From: CAYNVS01 sp964400725
Lineage (GTDB): Bacteria > Myxococcota_A > SURF-8 > CAYNVS01
Length of the DNA stretch: 64,000 nucleotides
NCBI GenBank assembly: GCA_964400725.1
Contig: CAYNVS010000012.1
Location: 1 to 64,000 of the forward strand
Direction: 5' to 3'
Positions 1-7,736 of this stretch are shown in pieces. Numbering within the stretch: the stretch's first letter is position 1; each line of letters starts with the position of its first letter. The notes beneath the pieces are model-generated. The model had not been told where the DNA came from, searched no databases, and was given only the letters and a program-made list of their open reading frames with translations. A program made the translations under genes and the position numbers.

Positions 1-80
1 CCGGATTCGCAGCCCGCCGCAGTAAACGCGAAGGCGATAATCGCCGCAAATGAGCGCAAATACAACTTTACGTTTTTCAT
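1..80 (-). CDS. Small lipoprotein, 3' end outside the window
   Basis: Only the first 26 codons lie in the window. They encode a signal peptide that starts MKNVKLYLRS, continues through an Ala/Phe/Ile hydrophobic core and ends in an imperfect lipobox (TAAGC), so the mature protein is probably lipid-anchored at Cys24. A purine-rich ribosome binding site (GGCGGAAG) lies just before the ATG at 80. The gene starts 11 bases after the end of the broken Cys-rich lipoprotein at 92-511 on the same strand, so the two were probably one transcript. Nothing can be said about function. Confidence 0.7.
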   Translation of the reverse strand, partial: MKNVKLYLRSFAAIIAFAFTAAGCES

Positions 81-91
81 TCTTCCGCCTT

Positions 92-511
92 TCATCGCGC
101 GCATAAAACGCGGCTTGCAAAGTCGCTCATCGAGTAGGACGGGCAATCGTAGTCGCCGGGGTCTGAGCTTGCTCCAGTCGTTTTGAAATGACAATATGCG
201 TAGTGGCATCCGGCGTCGATAACCAGTTGTTTCCCGACCCATTTCCCATTTTGGCACGTCTGACCGAAGCAACCATAACAAGAACTACCGGTGCATATAG
301 TCAGTCCGTCGTTTTAGCAGGGTTGAGTAAAGTCCGCTTTGTCGGGGTCGAAGTCGAGCGGGACGCACCCCTTGGGCGCGGGATTCCACGAGTTATTCTC
401 GAACTTGATGCAGTTCGCGTCGTCTTCCGACTCGCACCCGCAAGCAAGGCAAAGCGCCGCCGCAATAAACGCGACGCCAAATAAAAACGTTAGCATATTT
501 TTTTTATTCAT
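92..511 (-). pseudogene. Cys-rich lipoprotein gene interrupted by an in-frame TAA
   Basis: The ATG at 511 follows an AAAGGA ribosome binding site and opens a 65-residue product with a signal peptide and a Cys-Gly-Cys lipobox region. It stops at a TAA at 314-316. Reading on in the same frame gives 73 more sense codons down to a TGA at 92-94. That stretch is again Cys-rich (about nine Cys, with a CxNGxW-type motif), like the part before the stop. The whole looks like one lipoprotein of about 139 residues split by a single nonsense change. TAA is used as an ordinary stop elsewhere in the window, so recoding is unlikely. A truncated but secreted 65-residue product remains possible. Confidence 0.7.
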
Positions 512-601
512 GTTTTTACCCGTATCCTTTACAAGCGCTATAAAATAATGGTAAATAATTCGGTTTTAATTTTCAAATCAATTTTTCGGGCAATAAAATA
601 C

Positions 602-630
602 TTGACAACCTAGCCCCGTATAAATTAAAT
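602..630 (+). promoter_or_regulatory. Sigma-70-type promoter for rpmH-rnpA
   Basis: TTGACA at 602-607, a 17-base spacer and TTAAAT at 625-630 stand about 45 bases before the rpmH start. No good DnaA boxes (TTATNCACA) were seen in this gap, although rpmH often lies near oriC. Confidence 0.6.
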
Positions 631-676
631 TACTTTGCTCTTTGTTAGGTTACTCTACAGACTGGAGAAGTAAGCT

Positions 677-832
677 ATGAAAACGTATAGAACATATCAG
701 CCGCACAACAAGCGCCGCAAGAGAACGCACGGCTTTTTGGTTAAGATGCGTACGACAAATGGGCGCAAGACCATTAATCGCCGCAGGGCTAGAGGCCGCG
801 CTCAACTCGCTTCCACCGCAGGCTCCAAATAG
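677..832 (+). CDS. rpmH: 50S ribosomal protein L34
   Basis: This 51-residue, very basic protein starts MKTYRTYQPHNKRRKRTHGF and keeps the family signature of a KR-rich start followed by GFLVKMRTTNGRK and a second basic run. It is a structural protein of the large ribosomal subunit. An AGAAG-type ribosome binding site precedes the ATG at 677. It is the first gene of the classic rpmH-rnpA-yidD-yidC order, and its stop codon at 830-832 overlaps the presumed start of rnpA. L34 is usually 44-47 residues; the few extra residues (Ser/Thr/Gly) are at the C-terminus. Confidence 0.97.
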   Translation: MKTYRTYQPHNKRRKRTHGFLVKMRTTNGRKTINRRRARGRAQLASTAGSK

Positions 833-1212
833 ACGATAAGCGCTTTGCGCGGGACGAACGAGTCCGAAAACGCGCCGATTATTTGTTTATTCAGGGCGGC
901 GGAAAACGCTTTTATACGGAATACTGTCTCGTCATATTCATGCGAAAAGACCGCGGCCCTACAAGACTTGGCGTTACGGTTTCAAAAAAAGCCCTCAAAA
1001 ACAGCGTTGACAGGAACCGTTTCAAACGCGTGGTCAAGGAAGTTTTCAGACTCGGCAAACATAAGTTGGAGGGCTTTTACGACATAGTGGTAATCGCGCG
1101 GAACGGCGTTCCAAGAAAATTAGATTTTCACTGGTTCCAAGGCGAGTTCGACCGCTTTATCAGCTACGCGAACTCCAAGCGGGAACGACGGGAAAATAAG
1201 GCCGACGGCTGA
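829..1212 (+). CDS. rnpA: Ribonuclease P protein component
   Basis: RnpA binds the RNase P RNA and helps it mature tRNA 5' ends. The family core is plain: LGVTVSKK, then NSVDRNRFKRVVKEVFR (the RNR region) and a DIVVIARNG segment. The start is odd. The first ATG, GTG or TTG in frame is the TTG at 883. That would remove the conserved N-terminal helix encoded just upstream (residues reading RVRKRADYLFIQ), which belongs to the family. The frame is open back to 793, and the only near-cognate start before the helix is ATA at 829, overlapping the rpmH TAG in an ATAG arrangement that would suit translational coupling. I placed the start there by inference; 883 is the conservative alternative. A base error in the sequence is also possible. 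Confidence 0.85.
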   Translation: MDDKRFARDERVRKRADYLFIQGGGKRFYTEYCLVIFMRKDRGPTRLGVTVSKKALKNSVDRNRFKRVVKEVFRLGKHKLEGFYDIVVIARNGVPRKLDFHWFQGEFDRFISYANSKRERRENKADG

Positions 1213-1216
1213 TTCA

Positions 1217-1465
1217 ATGCTGGTAAGGTTGTTCGTATTTATAATCGGGCTTTATCAGAAATTTATTTCTCCTCTATTACCGCCTTCGTGCAGATATTAC
1301 CCTTCGTGCTCCGAATATACGAAGCAGGCGCTTCAAATTCACGGGTTCTTTAAAGGAAGCTATCTTGGCGCAAAAAGGATACTGCGCTGCCATCCGCTCT
1401 ATCCGGGAGGTTACGACCCCGTGCCTCCGCCCAAAAGCCGAAAGGCCAAGAGCGGAAACGGTTGA
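1217..1465 (+). CDS. yidD: Membrane protein insertion efficiency factor YidD
   Basis: YidD is a small inner-membrane-associated protein that assists YidC in membrane protein insertion. The 82-residue product has the family signature: an amphipathic N-terminus, PSCRYYPSCSEYTKQAL with its conserved cysteines, then GAKRILRCHP and a PGGYDPVP tail. Length is normal for the family. It starts 4 bases after the rnpA stop and is followed by yidC, the usual arrangement. Confidence 0.95.
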   Translation: MLVRLFVFIIGLYQKFISPLLPPSCRYYPSCSEYTKQALQIHGFFKGSYLGAKRILRCHPLYPGGYDPVPPPKSRKAKSGNG

Positions 1466-1559
1466 AATACAATGCGGCTGAACGGCCGCGCGCGCAATAG
1501 CGGCGAACTCGAATAAAAAATCCGCGCGATTTTTAACCGCGCTAAACGCGAGGAAAATA

Positions 1560-3275
1560 ATGGAAAAAAGGCTTTTTTTAGCTCTCGGATTATCGGTCGC
1601 GATACTGGTCGTATGGCAGCTTATTTTCCCGCCGCGCGTTCCGCCCAAACAGCCGCCAGCGGAACAAACTCAGCAGCAAAAAGAAACGGCCGATTCGGCG
1701 TCCGACGGCCAAAAGCCTATCGAACAGGTTAAAAACGGCTCCGCGAAGGAAGCCGAACTGAAAGCCGACAACTCTCCCAAGCCCGAAAAGCAGGATGAAC
1801 CGGAGCAGAAGATTGAGGAGAAAATCACTGAAATAAGCGGCCTGCCGCTTGTTGGCGCGTCCTTTTCAAACCTCACGGGCTCGCTTAAAAGCTACGTTCT
1901 TAAAAAATCTAAATACGACGTTACGACCGACCCCAAAACGACGGGTAAAGAAGAGAAAATCAAGAACGATTTGGTTCATACGGCTTTTTTGGACAAGCCC
2001 GATTTGCTGCCTTTCAACGTTGAATTTCCAATTCACAAAGGTTTTTCCGAGCCCGCAAAAGGATGGACGGCGGCGGAAACGGATGACGGCGTTTCATTCT
2101 CGAAGGAAACGAAGGAAGGGGTGGTTGTCGTTAAGGAATATAAATTCCTTAAAAATTACGCCATGACTTTTACCGTCCGCATTCAAAATAAAACTAAAGA
2201 GCCCGTCAGCGAGGCGACCAGCGTAGTTTTGGCCTCTTGGAGATCGCCTTCCGAGAGTTCCGGCGGCATTTTCAGCGGTCCTTCCACCAACGCCATAATG
2301 CCCAAAGCTTACTTCGGCGACACGCTTGAAAAGACCGACTCAGCCGACGAGCTGGCAAAGGGATGGAATAAAAAAGGCGTTCCCTCTTTTGCCGCGATAG
2401 ACGAGCATTATTTTCTTCAGGCTCTTCTTTTCAAAAACAAAGAAGAAGCCATGGTTTCGGCCAAACGCGGAGCCGACGGCGTTCTGAAGGTGAACGTTAC
2501 GCTGCCGGAATATAAAATAGATCCGGGCTTTGAGACGTCGCACAGCTTTACCGTTTTCATGGGTCCCAAAGAGTACAATTTGCTGAAAGAAACCGGACAT
2601 AATCTTGAAGAAACGGTCGATTTTTGGATTTTAGGAATTTTCTCCCGTCCGATGCTTTGGATATTGCAGAAGAGCTTCGATTTTCTTGGCAACTGGGGGC
2701 TTGCGATTTTGGTTCTGACTCTCGTCGTCCGCATTCTTATGCTGCCGCTAACTCACAAGAGTCAAGTCTCGATGGCGCGCATGAAAACGCTTAAACCGCA
2801 GATGGATGCGCTTAAAGAAAAATACAAGGAAGACAAGGTCGAGTTTAACAAGCAATTAATGGATTTGTACAAGCGCGAAAAAGTAAATCCCCTTTCGGGC
2901 TGCCTGCCGATTTTACTGCAAATGCCGATATACATCGCGCTTTACCGCACGCTTTGGGGCGCGGTCGAGCTTTACAACTCGCCTTTTATACCCCGCTGGA
3001 TCGACGACCTGAGCAAGCCGGAGCCTTACGCGATAAAAGTTCTGCCTCTTCTTCTGGGCGTTTTGATGTTCGTACAACAAAAAATAACGCCGCAAGCCAT
3101 GGAAAGCGAACAGCAGAAAATAATGCTTTATATGATGCCGATACTTATGACAGTAATGCTTTACCTGCTGCCGTCCGGTCTTAATCTTTACATTTTAATG
3201 AGCACTATCGTCGGCCTCGTACAACAATGGATTTACAATAAATACGACATCGGCGTTAAACAGTACGCCAAATAA
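1560..3275 (+). CDS. yidC: Membrane protein insertase YidC
   Basis: YidC/Oxa1 inserts and folds inner-membrane proteins, alone or with SecYEG. The 571-residue protein has an N-terminal membrane segment (about residues 5-23), a charged Pro/Gln/Lys-rich linker to about 95, the large periplasmic beta domain typical of Gram-negative YidC (about 95-360), and the five-helix C-terminal insertase core from about 375. The core contains the MKTLKPQMDALKEKYK cytoplasmic hairpin and the GCLPILLQMPI segment. A periplasmic domain of this size supports a diderm cell. The ATG at 1560 follows a GAGGAAA ribosome binding site. It closes the rpmH cluster. Confidence 0.96.
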   Translation: MEKRLFLALGLSVAILVVWQLIFPPRVPPKQPPAEQTQQQKETADSASDGQKPIEQVKNGSAKEAELKADNSPKPEKQDEPEQKIEEKITEISGLPLVGASFSNLTGSLKSYVLKKSKYDVTTDPKTTGKEEKIKNDLVHTAFLDKPDLLPFNVEFPIHKGFSEPAKGWTAAETDDGVSFSKETKEGVVVVKEYKFLKNYAMTFTVRIQNKTKEPVSEATSVVLASWRSPSESSGGIFSGPSTNAIMPKAYFGDTLEKTDSADELAKGWNKKGVPSFAAIDEHYFLQALLFKNKEEAMVSAKRGADGVLKVNVTLPEYKIDPGFETSHSFTVFMGPKEYNLLKETGHNLEETVDFWILGIFSRPMLWILQKSFDFLGNWGLAILVLTLVVRILMLPLTHKSQVSMARMKTLKPQMDALKEKYKEDKVEFNKQLMDLYKREKVNPLSGCLPILLQMPIYIALYRTLWGAVELYNSPFIPRWIDDLSKPEPYAIKVLPLLLGVLMFVQQKITPQAMESEQQKIMLYMMPILMTVMLYLLPSGLNLYILMSTIVGLVQQWIYNKYDIGVKQYAK

Positions 3276-3298
3276 GCAAAACGATAATTACCGCAGCG

Positions 3299-3324
3299 AA
3301 GCGCGCCAAGCCGACGCGCTTTTG
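3299..3324 (+). terminator. Probable terminator after yidC
   Basis: An inverted repeat, AAGCGCG at 3299-3305 and CGCGCTT at 3315-3321, runs into TTTTG. The T-run is short, so strength is uncertain. Confidence 0.5.
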
Positions 3325-3372
3325 TTACGCCGCGGCAATCATGCGGAACCGCTAAAACAATCGACAATTTGG

Positions 3373-3401
3373 TTGACGCGGGCGCCGAAATGGAATATTT
3401 T
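3373..3401 (+). promoter_or_regulatory. Sigma-70-type promoter for the gene at 3466
   Basis: TTGACG at 3373-3378, a 17-base spacer and TATTTT at 3396-3401 lie about 65 bases before the start of the next gene. Confidence 0.55.
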
Positions 3402-3465
3402 TATTACAGGCAATCTATTCGGCGCCAAACATCGCGGCTTTTTTCATCGACATAAGGAGGACTGT

Positions 3466-3894
3466 ATGTCGAAAACATGGTCGATTCCGAAAACCACCGA
3501 ACAACGCATTGAAACGCTGCGCGTAAACGCGGGAGATAAAGTAAAAGCCGGCGACGTAGTAGCTGAAATGCGTATTTTGAAGTTTCAAGGCGAAGAAATG
3601 CCGGTTTCCGACTCTTTTCCGCCTATCCCGGTCAAAGCTCCCGACGACGGCGTAGCGCTTTTTTGGCCCGACGCCCGCAAAGGCGTTTCTTTAAAAGAAG
3701 GGCGAAAAGTCTTTTCGATTTTAAGCGAACTGGAATTGAAGCTCCTCGACGAAACCGCCGGCGAGGCCGTGCGACGTAAAATGTTCGAGGCCGCCTCGTC
3801 CTTTTCATACGAGGGGTTTGAGGAGCTGATAAACGCCGTGAGCGAAGCGCAGGTCGGCGTAATAGTGCAGTCTTTTAAAAAACGACGCGGATAA
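3466..3894 (+). CDS. Hypothetical protein with a biotinyl/lipoyl-like hammerhead
   Basis: The ATG at 3466 has a near-perfect ribosome binding site (AAGGAGG at 3454-3460); an upstream extension of the frame has none, so this start is chosen. The 142-residue product has no signal peptide. Residues 20-35 (VNAGDKVKAGDVVAEM) resemble the turn and strand of a biotinyl/lipoyl or HlyD-type barrel-sandwich domain, but the modifiable Lys in its usual EAMKM setting is missing. The C-terminal half is helical and charged. No family was recognised. It stands alone behind its own promoter. Confidence 0.75.
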   Translation: MSKTWSIPKTTEQRIETLRVNAGDKVKAGDVVAEMRILKFQGEEMPVSDSFPPIPVKAPDDGVALFWPDARKGVSLKEGRKVFSILSELELKLLDETAGEAVRRKMFEAASSFSYEGFEELINAVSEAQVGVIVQSFKKRRG

Positions 3895-4022
3895 TTTGCG
3901 GAGTTTAAAAAAAGTTTTTGCAAATTTCCCTCGAATTGTCAAAACCGCATTAAAAACAATTTTAACGCCCTGTCAGCGCTTTCAATGAATTCATTAGAAT
4001 TTTTAAGAATTACGTCTAGTTT

Positions 4023-4964
4023 TTACAAATCCACGATGACCGAAATACGCGGGCCTGCGGACAATTCCATCCTGCCGTCCTTACATTCGTATATTTCGCC
4101 GTCTTGAGTGTAATGGAAAGGCTTTTCCGATTCAATTATCACATGTTTTGCCAGCGCGTCTTGTCCTAGACGCTTGCTCATCGGGCGTCCCATGTAAATA
4201 TTGGGCAGTTCCACGGCAAATTCCATGGGCGAGCAATCGTAAAATAAAATATGGAAAACATCGGGAACTTCTGAGGCTTTGTAAAAAGGTTTAAAACCGA
4301 CGCCTATATCCTTGATTGTCGCCGCCAATATCGAAGAGAACCGCGTTATCGGAAGAGGTTTGCCGTCAACCGTAACGCGCGCCTCGCTCTTTGCGAACCA
4401 TTCTTTTGCCAAGCGCGTACCCAATGCCGCGGATCCGACGCCTCGAACGAGCGTCATAACGCCGTGCGCGGGAGAGGGAGTTCCGGTCGTATAATAGGTA
4501 TGAAGGAATTTCGCGATTAACCCGTTGCCGAAAATGAACGAATACTTTCCGTTTACCTTTACTAGGTTCGTCTGCGTCGTTTTGAACGGAATTCCAGCTT
4601 CATATTTCTTTGTAATAGAATCGAGGAGGTTTTCGGAGCGTCCTTTAATTTTGAAAGCGCGGGCGACGGTATTCAACGTCCCTCCGCGCAGTAAAGCGAT
4701 TTTAGGAAGAGGGGTATTGCTTTCAGCATAAATTTCAATAAGTTTTGTTAAGGTAATATGGTTGCAGCCGTCGCCGCCGTTAATGCCCAGAACGTCGATG
4801 CTATTTGTTTTGAATTCTCTAAGACATTCGTCCAGTTCCGCGGCGGAGCGGGTAGTTTTAGAATTTCCGTTATCGCCTAAAATATAGCAGAGTTTGTTAA
4901 TGCGCTCCGGATTGTAAGCGTTTTGTCTTGAGCGAGGATTATGTATAATGCCTATGCCCGGCAT
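4023..4964 (-). CDS. Diacylglycerol-kinase-family lipid kinase
   Basis: The protein resembles the DAGK/YegS/sphingosine-kinase catalytic fold, which phosphorylates lipid alcohols with ATP at the membrane. Seen in order: an N-terminal IIHNPRS strand-loop (residues about 7-13, family IxNPxSG), an INGGDGCNHIT nucleotide loop (family GGDGT) at about 80-90, and LRGGTLNTVARAF (family PxGTxNxxAR) at about 110-122. The Thr of GGDGT is Cys here. The start at 4964 is preferred to the upstream ATG at 5027 because an AAAGGAG ribosome binding site sits just before it. The 313-residue length fits the family. The lipid substrate is unknown. A promoter lies upstream, and the gene is transcribed away from the IS element. 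Confidence 0.75.
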   Translation of the reverse strand: MPGIGIIHNPRSRQNAYNPERINKLCYILGDNGNSKTTRSAAELDECLREFKTNSIDVLGINGGDGCNHITLTKLIEIYAESNTPLPKIALLRGGTLNTVARAFKIKGRSENLLDSITKKYEAGIPFKTTQTNLVKVNGKYSFIFGNGLIAKFLHTYYTTGTPSPAHGVMTLVRGVGSAALGTRLAKEWFAKSEARVTVDGKPLPITRFSSILAATIKDIGVGFKPFYKASEVPDVFHILFYDCSPMEFAVELPNIYMGRPMSKRLGQDALAKHVIIESEKPFHYTQDGEIYECKDGRMELSAGPRISVIVDL

Positions 4965-5047
4965 TGCGGCTCCTTTCTGCTTGAGGACTGTAATCAAGCG
5001 TTTAATCTTTACTAAGCCGTAAATCATCTAAGTAATGACGTTTTGTA

Positions 5048-5075
5048 AATATATAGAGTTAATTTTGTTTTGCAA
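5048..5075 (-). promoter_or_regulatory. Promoter for the lipid-kinase gene
   Basis: On the minus strand, TTGCAA (5070-5075) and TATATT (5048-5053) are separated by 16 bases, about 80 bases before the preferred start at 4964. Confidence 0.45.
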
Positions 5076-5140
5076 CATTAAATTATTGAAAAACAATTTG
5101 CCGCTATTTTGTCGCCGGAAATAAAAACAAGAACTTTATA

Positions 5141-6197
5141 GCAATTCTCAAAAGTTTTGTCCTTTATGATTCAAAACAACTTATACGAATGTGGAGAATC
5201 GCTCGTTATCCGAGATTGAAACCGCAGCAAATGCCGCGCCGATGAGGCAGACGCGCGAACGTCTCATGGCTATTCGCGCCCTTTTAATCGGCCGGCAACC
5301 GGATAATGTCGCGGCTATTTTTTTCGTCGATAAAAAAACTCTGGAACGGTGGATTTCGCGTTTCAACGCTAAAGGAATCGATGGAGTTATAGAAAAACCG
5401 AGAAGCGGAAGACCGAAAAAGATAAAAGGCGAACGGGACGCAGAGATCGTCAATTTGATGAAACAGCCCGAAATTGCGGTGAAAACGCATTGTACGGCCA
5501 AAAAGTTCGACGGGTATTTAACTGAAAAAATGAGCGTCGAGGCTGGATATAGCACGGTAGTGCGCCGGCTTCACGAGAAGGATTTCAGGCTGAAGGTTCC
5601 GCGCTTGCAGCCGGTGAAGCGGGACGAGGAGGCTCGGAAGGCTCGCGTAGAGGGCGTCTGCGCCTTTCTATCCGACCCTGCGGTCGAGCTTTGGTATCTT
5701 GACGAGAGCGGAATTGAAGGCGAGCCGAGGCCGCGTCGGAGTTGGGCGACGAAGGGGTCGAAGGAAAAAGTTCCGTATGAAGGCCGGCATATTAGGGCGA
5801 ACGTCTGCGGCGCGTCTATCCGCGCGCGGGAAGTTTTATGCGCTGGAGTTTTCGCATATGGATACGGAGGTTTTTCAGGCGTTTCTCGACAACGCAAACG
5901 CCGACGTTAAACTCGAACGTAAAAAGAACGTCCTGATAATGGACAACGCGACATGGCACAAGAGTAAATCGCTGAAATTCGGCTCGTTTGAGCCTATGTA
6001 TCTGCCGCCGTATTCGCCCCATATGAACCCGATAGAACGGTTGTGGCTTGTGATGAAAGCGGAGTGGTTTGCGGATTTTGTGGCCAAAGATTTTGAAAAG
6101 CTCATTGATCGCGTCGACGCGGCGCTCTGCTGGCTGATGGAACGAATAATTGATAACCGTAAAACTTGCGCTATCAGACAAAAATTATGAGAAACAC
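5141..6197 (+). mobile_element. IS630-family insertion sequence with a disrupted transposase
   Basis: The element is about 1.06 kb. Its ends are imperfect 21-base inverted repeats: 5141-5161 and the reverse complement of 6177-6197 agree at 16 of 21 positions, including TTCTCA and TTTTGTC. Both ends abut TATA, as expected for an element that duplicates a TA target. The single gene inside matches an IS630 DDE transposase but is frameshifted, so the copy is probably no longer autonomous. Confidence 0.8.
5191..6190 (+). pseudogene. IS630-family transposase, frameshifted
   Basis: The first frame (from a GTG at 5191) encodes a helix-turn-helix region (DKKTLERWISRF) and a GRPKK linker, then LWYLDESG, the first catalytic Asp. 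After about 5825 the homology continues in another frame with GKFYALEFSH, LIMDNATWHKS (second Asp) and LPPYSPHMNPIERLW (the final Glu, of the IS630 NPIE type). The break falls in a CG-repeat tract (CGCGCGCGGG at 5821-5830). Restoring one CG dinucleotide gives an unbroken ASIRARGKFYALEF, so slippage there is the simplest explanation. Programmed frameshifting occurs in some IS630 members and cannot be excluded. Confidence 0.85.
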
Positions 6198-6316
6198 TAT
6201 ATACCAGCTATTATATCTTTATTTTAAATTTTTAAAATCCTAAATCCGGCATACGACGAGCTTGAAGCTCTTGCCGCGGACGCCTTGCAACTTTGCTACT
6301 ATTTATCACTAGGCAT

Positions 6317-6343
6317 AAAAAAAGGACTTGTAAAAAGTCCTTT
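6317..6343 (-). terminator. Terminator of tRNA-Pro
   Basis: On the minus strand a 9-base-pair stem (AAAGGACTT with AAGTCCTTT, 5-base loop) is followed by a T-run, 17 bases beyond the encoded CCA of the tRNA. Confidence 0.85.
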
Positions 6344-6359
6344 GAAGATTGAAAACGAC

Positions 6360-6436
6360 TGGTCGGAGCGAGAGGATTTGAACCTCCGACTTCTTGGTCC
6401 CGAACCAAGCGCGCTACCAGACTGCGCTACGCTCCG
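6360..6436 (-). tRNA. tRNA-Pro (anticodon CGG)
   Basis: The 77-base gene folds as a full cloverleaf: acceptor CGGAGCG/CGCTCCG, D-arm with GCGCAG and TGGTAGCGC, anticodon stem CTTGG/CCAAG around TTCGGGA, a five-base variable region, T-arm GGAGG/CCTCT with TTCAAAT, discriminator A and an encoded CCA. The anticodon CGG reads CCG. Confidence 0.96.
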
Positions 6437-6559
6437 ACTCGCGTAATATCTAACTCAAACGCGGACGGTTGTCAACGGTTTCAACGCTTTTTTGCCTTGT
6501 TTTTCGCAATTATTTCCGTTTCGGCGGTTCGAACGTCGCTCCGGGGAGTAAAGCGCGGC

Positions 6560-6590
6560 TTGACAACAAGCTATCTTGGCTTCATATTAA
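6560..6590 (+). promoter_or_regulatory. Probable promoter for the DsbD-alpha-like gene pair
   Basis: TTGACA at 6560-6565 is followed by CATATTAA at 6583-6590, giving a -10 element with a 17-base (CATATT) or 19-base (TATTAA) spacer, about 60 bases before the first gene. Confidence 0.5.
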
Positions 6591-6645
6591 TAAAAATTGA
6601 GGCGAAACGCGCAATATGCGCTTTAAACAATGAAAGGAATTTAAA

Positions 6646-7083
6646 ATGCAGAACAAGAAACAGTTGGCGGCCGTTCTGGCGGCGGTCTTCGCTTTGGCCT
6701 TTGCATTTGCGGCGAACGTTTTGGCGGCCGATAAAAAAGACCCCGGAAAGGAAATCGTCAAGCAGGCAGATTATACGGTTTATCTCGACGTCTCCAACAA
6801 AGGCGGCAAGGGAACGGTTAAAATTACCGTAAAGGTAGGAGAAAAATACCACATAAACAAAGAATACCCGCTCAAACTTCAGCTCGAAGCCGGCGACGGC
6901 GTTAAATTCGAGAAAAATCCGATGAAAACCAAGGACGCTAAGTTCCCTGACGAAAAAACGCTTACGCTGGAAGTTCCGTTCGCGGGCGCGGCCGGCGCCG
7001 AAGTCAAGGCCACGCTTAGATTCGGTTACTGCGACGACTCGCATTGCCCCACTCCCAGCGAAACGTTCTCGTTCAAGCTCTAA
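6646..7083 (+). CDS. Exported DsbD-alpha-like domain protein
   Basis: The 145-residue protein starts with a clear Sec signal peptide (Lys-containing n-region, Ala/Phe-rich core, cleavage near VLA-AD). The rest predicts a single beta-sandwich. A central YHINKEYPLKL strand and a C-terminal FGYCDDSHCPTP with two Cys four residues apart recall the immunoglobulin-like N-terminal domain of DsbD, where a Cys pair of this kind relays electrons. It stands alone here without DsbD's membrane part. The next gene is a lipoprotein paralogue 6 bases downstream, so the two probably form one transcript. Redox function is inference from the Cys spacing and fold. Confidence 0.7.
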   Translation: MQNKKQLAAVLAAVFALAFAFAANVLAADKKDPGKEIVKQADYTVYLDVSNKGGKGTVKITVKVGEKYHINKEYPLKLQLEAGDGVKFEKNPMKTKDAKFPDEKTLTLEVPFAGAAGAEVKATLRFGYCDDSHCPTPSETFSFKL

Positions 7084-7089
7084 CCCGAT

Positions 7090-7563
7090 ATGACGAAAAG
7101 AACGCAAATCATCGCGGTTCTCTTGGGCTGCGCGGCCGCTGCGGGGCTTATCTCATGCGTTTCGGCGTGCAAGGACGCTAAAAAAGGGGCGTCCGGCAAA
7201 ACGGAAGGAACCGCTATAGTCGATAAAGACGATTACAAAATTTTTTACGCGCCGTCGCTTAGTTACGGCGGCGAAGGCGGCGCGTCGGGAACCGTGAAGA
7301 TTATTGCTTCGGTTTTGGACAAATTCCACGTAAACGCGAGCGGATATCCGCACAAGCTCTCAATCGAGCCGACTAACGATTTTACGCCCGAAAACGCGGA
7401 AGTTAAAGTAGTTTATACCGACGAGCGGACGGTTTTATCCGTTTCCTTTGAAACGGCGGTAAAAGGAAAAAAGGGAGCCGAGACGAACGCGGTTTTAAAT
7501 TTTTCCTATTGCGACGCGAGTCAGTGCTACATACGGAAGGAATCTTTTAGAATCAAATTGTAA
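7090..7563 (+). CDS. DsbD-alpha-like lipoprotein, paralogue of the preceding gene
   Basis: This 157-residue protein has a lipoprotein-type signal (GLISC or VSAC as the lipobox) and a body that aligns with its upstream neighbour. Both have a FHVNASGYPHKLSI-type strand in the middle and end in FSYCDASQCY, again two Cys four residues apart, followed by xESFRIKL. The pair probably arose by tandem duplication. One copy looks soluble and the other membrane-tethered, so they may act on the same target at different places. Function is unproven. Confidence 0.7.
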   Translation: MTKRTQIIAVLLGCAAAAGLISCVSACKDAKKGASGKTEGTAIVDKDDYKIFYAPSLSYGGEGGASGTVKIIASVLDKFHVNASGYPHKLSIEPTNDFTPENAEVKVVYTDERTVLSVSFETAVKGKKGAETNAVLNFSYCDASQCYIRKESFRIKL

Positions 7564-7600
7564 AGCGACGCTAAAAAGTGAGTTTTTATCCGCTTTGCGC

Positions 7601-7629
7601 TTGACACGAAGGGCGGTTGCGGTTATACA
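7601..7629 (+). promoter_or_regulatory. Strong sigma-70 promoter for tRNA-Lys
   Basis: TTGACA at 7601-7606 and TATACA at 7624-7629 with an exact 17-base spacer place the transcript start a few bases before the tRNA at 7641. Confidence 0.85.
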
Positions 7630-7640
7630 AGTTACTTCGT

Positions 7641-7717
7641 GAGCCGGTAGCTCAGTTCGGTAGAGCATCGGACTTTTAATCCGGTGGTCGCGGGTTCAAG
7701 TCCCGCCCGGCTCACCA
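7641..7717 (+). tRNA. tRNA-Lys (anticodon TTT)
   Basis: The gene has acceptor GAGCCGG/CCGGCTC, D-arm GCTCAGTTCGGTAGAGC, anticodon loop CTTTTAA, T-arm GCGGG/CCCGC with TTCAAGT, discriminator A and an encoded CCA. The anticodon TTT reads AAA and AAG. Confidence 0.97.
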
Positions 7718-7736
7718 TTTAATAATTTCCGCCTAA

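Noticed and set aside
314..316. Stop-codon readthrough or recoding at the TAA inside the Cys-rich lipoprotein
   Set aside because: Recoding normally uses TGA or TAG; TAA serves as a true stop for many genes here and no recoding element was seen.
188..548. Plus-strand reading frames across the lipoprotein region
   Set aside because: They lack ribosome binding sites, run antisense to the signal-peptide-bearing frame and have no domain pattern.
512..676. Possible oriC/dnaA region next to rpmH
   Set aside because: rpmH is often near oriC, but no cluster of DnaA boxes and no dnaA gene is present; the gap holds just a promoter.
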